From contig JAIKYE010000046.1 of NCBI GenBank assembly GCA_024683455.1, forward strand, positions 1-56,691: 56,691 nt of DNA. Reading direction: 5' to 3'. Position numbers and translations under genes: made by a program. The DNA is from Bacteroidaceae bacterium. GTDB taxonomy: Bacteria; Bacteroidota; Bacteroidia; Bacteroidales; Bacteroidaceae. Positions 20,395-28,523 of the stretch are shown piece after piece. The notes under the pieces are model-generated. The model had not been told where the DNA came from. It saw nothing but the letters and a program-made list of their open reading frames with translations, and ran no database searches. The stretch's first letter is position 1; each line of letters opens with the position of its first letter.

Positions 20395-21984
20395 ATGACA
20401 GCAAAACAAACAATCGAAGCAGGCAAGGCCATTCTCGGTATTGAGTTTGGATCTACCCGCATTAAGGCAGTTCTCATTGACGGGGACAATACCCCCATTG
20501 CACAAGGTGCTTTCGAATGGGAGAACCAGTTGGTGGATGGCCTGTGGACCTACAGCATAGAACTCATCTGGAAGGGACTGCAGGAGTGTTATGCCGATTT
20601 ACGCAAAGATGTTCAGCAGCAGTATGGCTGTGAGATTGAGTCGCTGGCAGCCATCGGTTTCTCTGCTATGATGCACGGCTATATGGCTTTCAACGAGAAG
20701 CAGGAAATCTTGGTGCCTTTCCGCACTTGGCGCAACACCAATACAGGTAAGGCGGCTGCAGAGTTGAGCAAGCTCTTCAACTACAACATCCCATTGCGTT
20801 GGAGTATCAGCCACCTGTACGAGTGCATCCTAGAGAATAATGAGCACGTTAAGGACATCAGATACCTGACGACCCTTGCCGGTTATGTTCATTGGCAGGT
20901 GACAGGTGAGTTCGTACTTGGTGTGGGTGATGCCTCAGGTATGATTCCCGTTGACCCTGCCACCAAGACATACGATGCCGCAATGGTCAAGAAGTTCAAT
21001 GAACTGATTGCTCCCAAGGGTTACTCATGGACGTTGTTGGACATACTTCCCAAGTCACTTGTTGCTGGACAGAAGGCTGGTGCCCTGACTGCAGAAGGTG
21101 CCAGACTACTGGATGTATCCGGTCATCTGAAGGCAGGTATTCCTGTTTGTCCGCCCGAAGGAGATGCCGGAACAGGTATGGTGGCTACCAATGCTGTTAA
21201 GCAGCGTACAGGTAATGTCAGCGCGGGAACCTCCAGTTTCTCTATGATTGTATTGGAGAAACCATTGAGCAAGCCCTACGAGGCTATCGACCTTGTTACT
21301 ACGCCAGACGGTTCGCTGGTAGCTATGGTGCATTGCAACAACTGTACCAGCGATATCAATGCTTGGGTGGGGCTCTTTAAGGAGTATCAGCAGATGCTAG
21401 GTGTACCCATAGATATGAATGAACTCTATGGCAAACTCTTTAATAAAGCACTTGAAGGTGATGCCGACTGCGGTGGCCTGATGTCCTACAACTATGTCAG
21501 TGGAGAGCCTGTAACTGGTCTTGGTGAAGGTCGTCCTATGTTCGTTCGCTCTGCTACCGACAAGTTCAATCTGGCAAACTTTATGCGTGCCCAACTCTAC
21601 GGAGCCATTGGTGTGCTGAAGATAGGTAACGACATTCTTTTCAAGGAAGAGAAGATAAAGGTGGACCGCATCACAGGTCATGGAGGTTACTTTAAGACGC
21701 CTGGTGTGGGGCAGCATATGTTGGCTGCTGCTCTTAATTCGCCTATCTCTGTCATGGAGACTGCAGGCGAGGGTGGTGCCTGGGGTATAGCTCTGTTGGC
21801 TGGATACCTTATTAATAATAAGGGTAAGAATTTGGCTGATTACCTCGAGGATGTTGTCTTTGCAGGAAACACGGGTGTTTCTGTTAGTCCAACGCCAGAG
21901 GATGTGGCTGGCTTCGAAAAGTATATCGAGAATTACAAAACGTGTTTGCCCATCGAGCAAAGCGCAGTTAATAATAAAGTATAG
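20395..21984 (+). CDS. araB: L-ribulokinase, FGGY family
   Basis: FGGY-family carbohydrate kinase of about 529 residues. The N-terminal ATP-binding lobe begins LGIEFGSTRIKAVLIDG and the C-terminal lobe holds GHGGYFKTPGVGQHMLAAAL and AGEGGAWGIALLAGY. By sequence alone it resembles xylulokinases as much as ribulokinases; its place behind araD and araA makes L-ribulose phosphorylation the best assignment, as in Bacteroides arabinose operons. The ATG at 20395 follows araA by 16 bases; an in-frame TTG at 20386 is a less likely start. The stop is TAG. Confidence 0.85.
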   Translation: MTAKQTIEAGKAILGIEFGSTRIKAVLIDGDNTPIAQGAFEWENQLVDGLWTYSIELIWKGLQECYADLRKDVQQQYGCEIESLAAIGFSAMMHGYMAFNEKQEILVPFRTWRNTNTGKAAAELSKLFNYNIPLRWSISHLYECILENNEHVKDIRYLTTLAGYVHWQVTGEFVLGVGDASGMIPVDPATKTYDAAMVKKFNELIAPKGYSWTLLDILPKSLVAGQKAGALTAEGARLLDVSGHLKAGIPVCPPEGDAGTGMVATNAVKQRTGNVSAGTSSFSMIVLEKPLSKPYEAIDLVTTPDGSLVAMVHCNNCTSDINAWVGLFKEYQQMLGVPIDMNELYGKLFNKALEGDADCGGLMSYNYVSGEPVTGLGEGRPMFVRSATDKFNLANFMRAQLYGAIGVLKIGNDILFKEEKIKVDRITGHGGYFKTPGVGQHMLAAALNSPISVMETAGEGGAWGIALLAGYLINNKGKNLADYLEDVVFAGNTGVSVSPTPEDVAGFEKYIENYKTCLPIEQSAVNNKV

Positions 21985-21985
21985 A

Positions 21986-22023
21986 AAGAAAAAAGCCTCT
22001 CAGGAAATGTGAGAGGCTTTTTT
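21986..22023. terminator. Bidirectional terminator between araB and cysS
   Basis: AAAAGCCTCTC (21991-22001) pairs with GAGAGGCTTTT (22011-22021) with A and T tracts on either side, serving the convergent araB and cysS genes. Confidence 0.9.
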
Positions 22024-22027
22024 CTTG

Positions 22028-23527
22028 TTATTTATTCAGGCTCCAACTGAAGCCGTCCTTGGTATCTTTTACCTCGAAGCCTAAAGCTGCCAGGTCATCG
22101 CGAATCTTATCGCTTAGTGCCCAGTTCTTTTCGGCCTTAGCCTGCTGGCGCTGCTCCAAGAGCATATTCACAACGGCACCGAAGGCATCTTCGCGAGCTT
22201 TGTTGCTGTTGCCCGTATCTTCCTTCAGACCTAAGATGTCGAAGGTGAAGGTGCTGAAGAGTTGCAGCAGTGCCTCTGCTACCTCGGGCTTGATGCTGGC
22301 TTTCTTGTCGATAAGAGTATTGATAACACGGCAAGCATCGAACAGGTTACTGATAACGATGGGCGTGTTCAGGTCATCGTTCATTGCCTCATAAAGCTTC
22401 TCGCGCAACTCATCCACATACTGCTGCTCAATCCAAGGCATACCTTTCACCTTCTGACCTTCCTGAAGGCGTTTCAGGTTCTTGTAGCCTTCCATCAAAC
22501 GGACAAAGCCTTTCTCGGAAGCCTGCAAAGCCTCGTTTCCGAAGTCCACCGTACTGCGGTAGTGAGCCTGCAAAATAAAGAAACGGATGGTCATGGGGCT
22601 ATAAGCCTGCTGTAACAGCGGATGACTGCCGTCGAAGAACTGTGGCAGGGTAATGAAGTTGTTGTACGACTTGCCCATCTTCTTTCCATCGATGGTAATC
22701 ATATTGTTGTGCATCCAGTAGTGTACCATCTGATCGCCCTGACTGGCTACAGCCTGTGCAATCTCACATTCGTGATGAGGGAAAATGAGGTCCATGCCGC
22801 CACCGTGAATATCAAAGTGGTTGCCTAAGTATTTGCGGCCCATAGCCGTGCACTCGCAGTGCCAACCTGGGAAACCGTCGCTCCACTGGCTCTTCCAACG
22901 CATGATATGTTCGGGCTGGGCAGCCTTCCACAGGGCAAAGTCGGCCTGATTCTTTTTCTCACCTACACCAGCCAACTCACGACTGGCATCCTTGATATTC
23001 TCCAGGTCGCGACCAGAGAGTATGCCGTACTTGTGATCCTTGTTGTACTTCTCAACATCGAAATAGACGCTTCCATTACTCTCGTAGGCATAGCCGTTCT
23101 TCAGAATCTGTTCCACCAACTCCTGCTGCTCCATAATATGGCCTGTAGCATGTGGCTCAATGCTGGGAGGCAGACAGTTCAGCGCTGTCATGGCATCATG
23201 GAAACGGTTTGTATAGTACTGAGCCACTTCCATAGGCTCCAGTTGTTCCAAACGTGCCTTCTTGGCAATCTTATCCTCGCCCTCGTCGGCATCATGCTCC
23301 AAGTGACCTACGTCCGTAATGTTTCGCACGTAACGCACCTTGTAGCCGATGTGCTGCAGGTAACGGAAAAGAATATCAAATGTGATGGCAGGACGAGCGT
23401 GACCCAAGTGTGCATCGCCATAAACCGTAGGTCCGCACACGTACATACCCACTCTGCCGGGGGTAAGCGGACGGAAGAGTTCCTTCTGTCTGCTCAGCGT
23501 GTTATAGATAAATAATGCTTGTTCCAT
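22028..23527 (-). CDS. cysS: Cysteinyl-tRNA synthetase
   Basis: A 499-residue class I aminoacyl-tRNA synthetase that charges tRNA-Cys. The N-terminus has the Cys zinc-ligand motif [18 protein letters not shown], including the HIGH-like HLGH. Further marks are [25 protein letters not shown], the KMSKS-like KMGKS (about residue 273) and the C-terminal anticodon-binding helical region. Length is normal. It follows the TSCPD gene by 23 bases and is probably transcribed with it. Confidence 0.97.
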   Translation of the reverse strand: MEQALFIYNTLSRQKELFRPLTPGRVGMYVCGPTVYGDAHLGHARPAITFDILFRYLQHIGYKVRYVRNITDVGHLEHDADEGEDKIAKKARLEQLEPMEVAQYYTNRFHDAMTALNCLPPSIEPHATGHIMEQQELVEQILKNGYAYESNGSVYFDVEKYNKDHKYGILSGRDLENIKDASRELAGVGEKKNQADFALWKAAQPEHIMRWKSQWSDGFPGWHCECTAMGRKYLGNHFDIHGGGMDLIFPHHECEIAQAVASQGDQMVHYWMHNNMITIDGKKMGKSYNNFITLPQFFDGSHPLLQQAYSPMTIRFFILQAHYRSTVDFGNEALQASEKGFVRLMEGYKNLKRLQEGQKVKGMPWIEQQYVDELREKLYEAMNDDLNTPIVISNLFDACRVINTLIDKKASIKPEVAEALLQLFSTFTFDILGLKEDTGNSNKAREDAFGAVVNMLLEQRQQAKAEKNWALSDKIRDDLAALGFEVKDTKDGFSWSLNK

Positions 23528-23550
23528 ACCGTATATGTAAATTCAATTCT

Positions 23551-23799
23551 TTATTTCAACTGTTCGAGTGCTCTGCAAAGCTGGTCAGGACAGGATGTAC
23601 CTTTCGTACCGCAGCGTATGCCATCAAGGAGCTCTATCACTTCGTCAATCTTCTTTCCTTTTACCAACTGGCAAATGCCCTGCAAATTACCATTACATCC
23701 ACCCAGAAAATAAACCTGCTGGATGATATCATTATCGTCGGCTGTTACGTCTATCAGCTGCGAGCAAGTGCCTTGTGTCTTGTATTGGATATGCTTCAT
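23551..23799 (-). CDS. TSCPD-domain protein (TIGR03905-like)
   Basis: An 82-residue protein ending in the TSCPDQL motif, preceded by GGCNGNLQGI; these conserved Cys motifs define the TSCPD family. Related TSCPD domains occur at the C-terminus of some ribonucleotide reductases, but the role of the stand-alone form is unknown. First gene of the pair with cysS, behind a good promoter at 23837-23868. Confidence 0.85.
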   Translation of the reverse strand: MKHIQYKTQGTCSQLIDVTADDNDIIQQVYFLGGCNGNLQGICQLVKGKKIDEVIELLDGIRCGTKGTSCPDQLCRALEQLK

Positions 23800-23836
23800 A
23801 ATTTCTCTTTTGCCTCTATATTAAGACATAATGGGG

Positions 23837-23868
23837 CAAAGTTACGACATAATTTTGGTGTTGACAAA
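23837..23868 (-). promoter_or_regulatory. Promoter of TSCPD-cysS
   Basis: On the minus strand TTTG (23868-23865), a 20-base spacer, then TAACTTTG (23844-23837), ending 37 bases before the TSCPD start codon. Confidence 0.75.
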
Positions 23869-23944
23869 TTTTAAGGCGAAGAATATGGTGGAATGTATGA
23901 AACAGGTTCTGAGTCCGTTGCGTGCGGACTTTATTTTTCTGGCG

Positions 23945-23979
23945 AAAAAAAAGAGGGCACGTATAATAACATGCCCTCT
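23945..23979 (-). terminator. Terminator of the Cys-rich lipoprotein gene
   Basis: Reading leftward, the stem AGAGGGCA/TGCCCTCT is followed by eight T residues (A tract at 23945-23952 on the plus strand), about 22 bases past the TAA at 24002. Confidence 0.8.
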
Positions 23980-24001
23980 AAGGTATAATTGGAAATAGAG
24001 A

Positions 24002-24391
24002 TTAAAGACCTAATTTCTTTTTAGCTTCCTCTGCGCTCTTGTCTATAGCCTTGTTTGCTTCAGCCTTACCTGCCTCAACAGCCTCGTTAGCTGTAGCCTT
24101 AGCCTTTTCCTTAGCAGCGCCGGCAACCTCGTTGGCAGCGTCCTTTACAGTCTGCTCCAGACTCTTCTCTTCTTCTGCAGCAGCCTCGCAAGCCTTGTCG
24201 CATTCCTTTTCACAAGCCTTCTAGCACTCTTTCTCACAAGCTTCGGTAGCACAGGTGTCCTTTTGACCACACTCACAGGGCTCGCATTTGCAAGTGTCGC
24301 AAGTACAACCCTCGTTCTTTTCACACTTGTTGCAGCAAGATGCAAACGAAATGGCAGCAAAAGCCATTACTACAAAAAATAACTTTTTCAT
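24002..24391 (-). pseudogene. Cys-rich lipoprotein gene interrupted by an in-frame amber codon
   Basis: From ATG at 24391 the frame reads MKKLFFVVMAFAAISFASCC (lipoprotein signal peptide, lipobox FAS|C), then a region with about 14 Cys (CTCDTCKCEPCECGQ, ACEKEC), a TAG at 24223-24221, and then in the same frame KACEKECDKACE and an Ala/Lys/Glu-rich helical tail ending AEEAKKKLGL before TAA at 24002. The Cys-repeat pattern (CEKEC-x-KACEKECDKACE) runs across the TAG, so one base change (from AAG or CAG) likely created it. The product would be a 56-residue Cys-rich lipoprotein unless the amber is read through. Promoter and terminator are intact. TAG ends araB, so it is a normal stop here. Full length would be 129 codons. 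Confidence 0.8.
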
Positions 24392-24440
24392 TGCTTTTTT
24401 TAATCAGTTAATTAGTTAAACTAAAGATGTCATTCGGATG

Positions 24441-24471
24441 CAAATATAAGAAAAGTCTTATGCGGAGCAAA
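24441..24471 (-). promoter_or_regulatory. Promoter of the Cys-rich lipoprotein gene
   Basis: On the minus strand TTTG (24471-24468), 19-base spacer, TATATTTG (24448-24441). This is a consensus arrangement, showing that the interrupted gene is probably still transcribed. Confidence 0.75.
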
Positions 24472-24493
24472 ACAAATTCAAGTTTTTTTTCTC

Positions 24494-25669
24494 CTAAACT
24501 GATTTGGCAGCTTCTACAATCTGGTCTATTGCCTGATTGACCACAGAACGGGGACAACCTACATTCATGCGCATATATCCCTGTCCGCCCGGGCCAAACA
24601 TGGCACCTGAGTTGAGTGCAATTTTGGCTTTTGCGGCAAAGAATTCATCCAGTTCCTCTTGTGTTCCGAAACCTAAGCCTCTGCAATCCAAAAAGACAAG
24701 GTAACTGGCTTGTGGACGGATGGGCACAATCTGCGGACATTCCTTTGCCAGGCGTTCACAGAGCAAATCTACGTTGCCTTGAACATACTCCAACATCTGC
24801 GTCTTCCACTCCAAGCCCTGTGGGCTGTAACAGGCCGCAGCACAATCGTAGGCAAAGATGTTTCCCAGATCGAAATCGTTTCCCTCGATATAAGTAAAGA
24901 ACTTACGACGTTTCTTGGGCTCATATACAATGGCTTGCGAAACCACTATGCCGGGCATGTTAAAGGTCTTACTGGGTGCCTGAAGGGTTATGCTGTTAAG
25001 GCGGGCCTCTTCGCTTACACTGGCAAAGGGAACATGTTTCCTGCCGCCCAGAAGCATGTCGCAATGAATCTCATCACTTACCACCAAGACGCCTTCTTCC
25101 GCACAGATATGAGCCACCTCCTGTAATTGTTCACGTGTCCAGCAGATGCCGGCGGGGTTGTGTGGGTTACAAAGAATCATCATACGGCAGCCTTTTATAT
25201 CATGGCGCAGACTGTCCATGTCCATTGTGAAGCTGTCTTTAGTACGTACCAATGAGTTGAAGACAATCTCTCTGCCACTATGTTCTGGAACAATGCGGAA
25301 GGGATGGTAAACGGGCTCTTGGATAAGAATCTTATCGCCCTCGTTGGTAAAGCATTGTACGCATAGGTAGATACCACAGACCACACCGGGAATGTAGGTG
25401 ACTTCCTCGCGCTTTACGTCCATACCAAACTGCTCTTTGTTCCAGCGGCAGATGTTGTTCCAATAGGTATCGTGACTGCAGGTATAGCCCAGAATGCCTT
25501 GCTGCATGCGTTTCTGCATGGCTTCCAATACAAAGGGTGGGGTGCGGAAGTCCATGTCGGCTACCCACATGGGGATGACATCCTTGTGGCCGCAACACCA
25601 GTCAACCTTGTCGTACTTCATGCAATCAGTACCAAGGCGGGGAACAATCTCAGAGAAATCGTAGGTCAT
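24494..25669 (-). CDS. MalY/PatB-type PLP C-S lyase/aminotransferase
   Basis: A 391-residue fold-type I PLP enzyme. It starts MTYDFSEIVPRLGTDCMKYD and has MWVADMDF (substrate-binding, about 34-41), CNPHNP (about 167-172), the PLP-ring Asp in SDEIHCDML (D199), and the Schiff-base Lys in APSKTFNMPG (K234). The MWVADMDF and SDEIH signatures fit the MalY/PatB branch, whose members act as cystathionine beta-lyases. Precise substrate cannot be read from the sequence. It lies 43 bases downstream of the FMN-binding protein gene and may be cotranscribed. Confidence 0.85.
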   Translation of the reverse strand: MTYDFSEIVPRLGTDCMKYDKVDWCCGHKDVIPMWVADMDFRTPPFVLEAMQKRMQQGILGYTCSHDTYWNNICRWNKEQFGMDVKREEVTYIPGVVCGIYLCVQCFTNEGDKILIQEPVYHPFRIVPEHSGREIVFNSLVRTKDSFTMDMDSLRHDIKGCRMMILCNPHNPAGICWTREQLQEVAHICAEEGVLVVSDEIHCDMLLGGRKHVPFASVSEEARLNSITLQAPSKTFNMPGIVVSQAIVYEPKKRRKFFTYIEGNDFDLGNIFAYDCAAACYSPQGLEWKTQMLEYVQGNVDLLCERLAKECPQIVPIRPQASYLVFLDCRGLGFGTQEELDEFFAAKAKIALNSGAMFGPGGQGYMRMNVGCPRSVVNQAIDQIVEAAKSV

Positions 25670-25712
25670 ATATTTTTATTTCAAAATTCAGGATTCAGGA
25701 TTTTTCACTCTT

Positions 25713-26099
25713 TCACTTTTCACTTTTCAAGTAGTAATCGCAGCCAGTCTGAACGTTCTTGAGGAGAGCTTTGCTGGAGAAGGTGGCACCAGTAACGGCA
25801 TCAACCTTGGTTTTGGCTGCCTTCTTGACATCCATGCCTTCCCATTTGGGCAACATCTCCTTCTTTATCAATGCCCAGAATTTAGGTGTCTCGGCATTAT
25901 GCAAAGGCTTAATTTTCTCTATCTTACCACCTTTGATGTATATTTTAACGGGTACTGCATCTGCGTAACCTTTTACATCGGGACAAAGGGTTGTGGTATT
26001 GACAACTACCATGCCCTGCTCTTCTGAAATGGGTGAGTCCAGCACGAAGCTCATTGTCGTGAGCGCCAGAACGGATACAATAAACAATCTTTTTTTCAT
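25713..26099 (-). CDS. Exported FMN-binding-domain protein
   Basis: A 128-residue protein with an N-terminal signal sequence (MKKRLFIVSVLALTTMSF) and a single FMN_bind-type domain ending in DAVTGATFSSKAL (100-112). This motif resembles the flavinylation site recognised by the transferase ApbE, in which FMN is attached to a Thr/Ser; here the acceptor position appears to be Ser108. Such domains carry electrons at the outer face of the membrane. No ApbE gene is in the window. Six bases separate it from the dus gene upstream. Confidence 0.75.
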   Translation of the reverse strand: MKKRLFIVSVLALTTMSFVLDSPISEEQGMVVVNTTTLCPDVKGYADAVPVKIYIKGGKIEKIKPLHNAETPKFWALIKKEMLPKWEGMDVKKAAKTKVDAVTGATFSSKALLKNVQTGCDYYLKSEK

Positions 26100-26105
26100 A
26101 ACCTT

Positions 26106-27101
26106 TTATGCTTCTTTAAGAAGTTTTCTGATGTCTTCAATAATGGCAAAAAGCTCTTCCACGGTCTCTGCTCTAAGCATACGTATGCGAGTTTCGCGGA
26201 AATTGGGAATGCCCTTGAAGATAGGTGTCGCTGCCAGGTGCCGACGAATATGCAGGATGCCCCTGTACTCGTCTATGCGTTCTACGGAGGTGAGAACCTG
26301 CTGTTTGAGGATATCTATTTTCTCGTCCACGGAGAGCGGAGCCTCTGGGTGAGAAATCTCATGGAATATCCAGGGACGACCGAAGGTTGCCCTACCTATC
26401 ATTACTGCATCAACACCGTAACGGTCAAAGCATTCTTGAGCGCGCTCTGCGGTGGTGATGTCCCCATTTCCTATGATAGGTATGCGCATACGGGGATTTG
26501 ACTTTACTGCACCAATAAGTGTCCAGTCGGCTTCGCCTGTGTACATCTGGGCACGAGTTCTGCCGTGTAAGGTAAGCGCTTGGATTCCGCAGTCTTGGAG
26601 CCGTTCGGCCAAATCTACAATAAATGGGGTACCTGATGGCAGGTATAATGATTTCTCATCCCATGCCAATCGGGTCTTTACCGTAACAGGGGTGTTGGGG
26701 ACAGCCTCTACTACGGCACGTGTGATATCTAAGAGCAAAGGTACATTCTGCAACATGCCGCTTCCTGCTCCCTTGCCTGCCACTTTCTTGACGGGGCAAC
26801 CAAAATTCAGATCCAACACATCGGGATGTGCCTGCTCAACCACAATCTTGGCAGCTTCACGCACAGAATCCACATCGCGTCCGTATATCTGAATGGCTAC
26901 AGGTCTTTCGTCCGGGCAAACCTGCAGTTTCTCTAAGCTCTTATTGACAAGGCGGATGAGTGCATCGCTGGAGACGAACTCTGAATAGACCATAGCAGCT
27001 CCCATCTGCCGACAGAGCAGACGGAACCCGATGTCTGTGACATCCTCCATGGGAGCCAGCAGGACAGGGCGTTCGCCAAGATTAACGTTTCCTATTTTCA
27101 A
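26106..27101 (-). CDS. dusB: tRNA-dihydrouridine synthase (DusB-like)
   Basis: A 331-residue flavoenzyme that reduces uridine to dihydrouridine in tRNA. Marks are the opening RPVLLAPMEDVTDIGFR, the catalytic-Cys loop LDLNFGCPVKKVAGKGAGSG (Cys about residue 99), VKTRLAWDE, LTLHGRTRAQMYTG and IGNGDI, and GVDAVMIGRATFGRPWIF. Length is normal for Dus. Its start overlaps the end of sufE by 4 bases (ATGA), so the two are translationally coupled. The subgroup B call is by general similarity. Confidence 0.9.
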   Translation of the reverse strand: MKIGNVNLGERPVLLAPMEDVTDIGFRLLCRQMGAAMVYSEFVSSDALIRLVNKSLEKLQVCPDERPVAIQIYGRDVDSVREAAKIVVEQAHPDVLDLNFGCPVKKVAGKGAGSGMLQNVPLLLDITRAVVEAVPNTPVTVKTRLAWDEKSLYLPSGTPFIVDLAERLQDCGIQALTLHGRTRAQMYTGEADWTLIGAVKSNPRMRIPIIGNGDITTAERAQECFDRYGVDAVMIGRATFGRPWIFHEISHPEAPLSVDEKIDILKQQVLTSVERIDEYRGILHIRRHLAATPIFKGIPNFRETRIRMLRAETVEELFAIIEDIRKLLKEA

Positions 27102-27520
27102 TGTTCAAGGGACTTAAATGCCAAGGCGTAAAGCTTCATCTGCTTAAGCATAGCCAACAGACCGTTGCTGCGTGTGGGAGAAAGATGCTCGCGCAGACCT
27201 ATCTTCTCGATGAAGTAAAGGTCAGCGTCTAAAATCTCCTGTGGAGTGTGATCGCTCAGCACACGAATAAGAAGGGCTACGATACCTTTTACTATAAGTG
27301 CATCGCTCTCGGCCTGAAAGTGGAGTAGGCCGTCTTGCATGTCGGCCTGCAACCATACACGACTCTGACAACCGTCTATCAGGTTCTGTTCTGTTTTGTA
27401 TTTGTTATCCAAGGGAGGTTGCTCGCTGCCTAAGTCAATGAGCAGCTGGTAGCGATCCATCCAATCATCAAAATCGGCAAACTCCTCTATTATTTCGTCT
27501 TGTATCTCGTTTATCGTCAT
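27098..27520 (-). CDS. sufE: SufE-family sulfur acceptor
   Basis: A 140-residue SufE-like protein. The key motif NLIDGCQSRVW places the sulfur-accepting Cys at residue 51. SufE takes persulfide from the cysteine desulfurase SufS and stimulates Fe-S cluster assembly. It overlaps by 4 bases both the glutaminyl-cyclase-like gene upstream and dus downstream, so the three form one operon. No sufS/sufBCD genes are in the window. Confidence 0.92.
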   Translation of the reverse strand: MTINEIQDEIIEEFADFDDWMDRYQLLIDLGSEQPPLDNKYKTEQNLIDGCQSRVWLQADMQDGLLHFQAESDALIVKGIVALLIRVLSDHTPQEILDADLYFIEKIGLREHLSPTRSNGLLAMLKQMKLYALAFKSLEH

Positions 27521-28509
27521 AGTTCCTCGTTATAAATAAGTTGTGTAAGCGTCTGTCCTACAGCCTCCAGCACGTTGGGGTCTATATTCTCAGGCGTATC
27601 GTTGACAGTGTGCCAGGTCGGTCCAAAATTACTGGGACCGTCTGTAAAGAAAGGCACAATATCAATGCAGGGAACGCGGGCATAGCGGTTCACGTTTACA
27701 TGGTCATCCATCAGATAGCTGCCTTCTTTGTTCAAGGGGAAGAACTGTCCGTAACCTATCTGGTTTGCTAAACGCCATATCAGGCTTACGATAGGTTGTG
27801 CATATTCCTGGCTCACCTTTTCTGCAGGGAATACGCTCCCTCTGCCGCCAACCATATCCAGTAAGACTCCGTAACGTGCATTATAGCCGTCTTCACGTGC
27901 TTTCTCTGCCCAATATTTGGAACCTAAGCACCAGGTGTGGGAGGTTGATTCTTCTGTCTCAGCCCACTGAGGCGTTCCCATATCTTCGGCATCAAAGCAG
28001 ACAAAGTCGATACCCACCTTAACAGGATTCTGTTGCAGGAGACGACAGAACTCCATCATCATAGCTACGCCGCTGGCACCATCGTTGGCTGCCAAAACAG
28101 GTTTTTTGTGATTCTTCTCATCCTCATCATTATCTGCCCAAGGACGACTGTCCCAGTGAGCACAGAAAAGGATTCGGTCCAGATTATCTGGATTTATTCT
28201 CGCAATGATATTGCAAGCGGCTCGCTCTGAGCCATCCCATAAGGTAACGTTGCAAGGCTGCTCCTCTACTGTGGCGCCCAGACGCTTAAACTGATTGATA
28301 AGGTACTGCTTGCATAGGGCCGATTCCTCGGAACCCGTTACGCGAGGGCCAAAATCGCACTGCTCCTGAATGTACTTCATACAGGAATCTGTGCTAAAAG
28401 TTGGGCAGGATGCCAAGGTGATGGTATCCGGTCCCCCAAGATTTCTATTGGTACTTCCGCCACAGGCAGAAAGTAAACATGCCAGAACGGCTAACAGAAA
28501 ATATTTCAT
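27517..28509 (-). CDS. M28-family lipoprotein, likely glutaminyl-peptide cyclotransferase
   Basis: The start is set at the ATG at 28509, giving MKYFLLAVLACLLSACGGS, a lipoprotein signal peptide (lipid Cys at 16); an upstream in-frame start would place this signal internally. The 330-residue product has the M28 zinc ligands: H118 and D120 in FCAHWDSRPWADND, D143 in ANDGASG, the acidic pair in FDAEDMG (174-177) and a late His in TWHTVNDTPENID. HWDSRPW and the active-site layout resemble mammalian-type glutaminyl cyclases reported from Porphyromonas and other oral Bacteroidetes, which turn N-terminal Gln of exported proteins into pyroglutamate. A zinc aminopeptidase cannot be excluded. Confidence 0.75.
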   Translation of the reverse strand: MKYFLLAVLACLLSACGGSTNRNLGGPDTITLASCPTFSTDSCMKYIQEQCDFGPRVTGSEESALCKQYLINQFKRLGATVEEQPCNVTLWDGSERAACNIIARINPDNLDRILFCAHWDSRPWADNDEDEKNHKKPVLAANDGASGVAMMMEFCRLLQQNPVKVGIDFVCFDAEDMGTPQWAETEESTSHTWCLGSKYWAEKAREDGYNARYGVLLDMVGGRGSVFPAEKVSQEYAQPIVSLIWRLANQIGYGQFFPLNKEGSYLMDDHVNVNRYARVPCIDIVPFFTDGPSNFGPTWHTVNDTPENIDPNVLEAVGQTLTQLIYNEEL

Positions 28510-28523
28510 GATTATATATTGGC

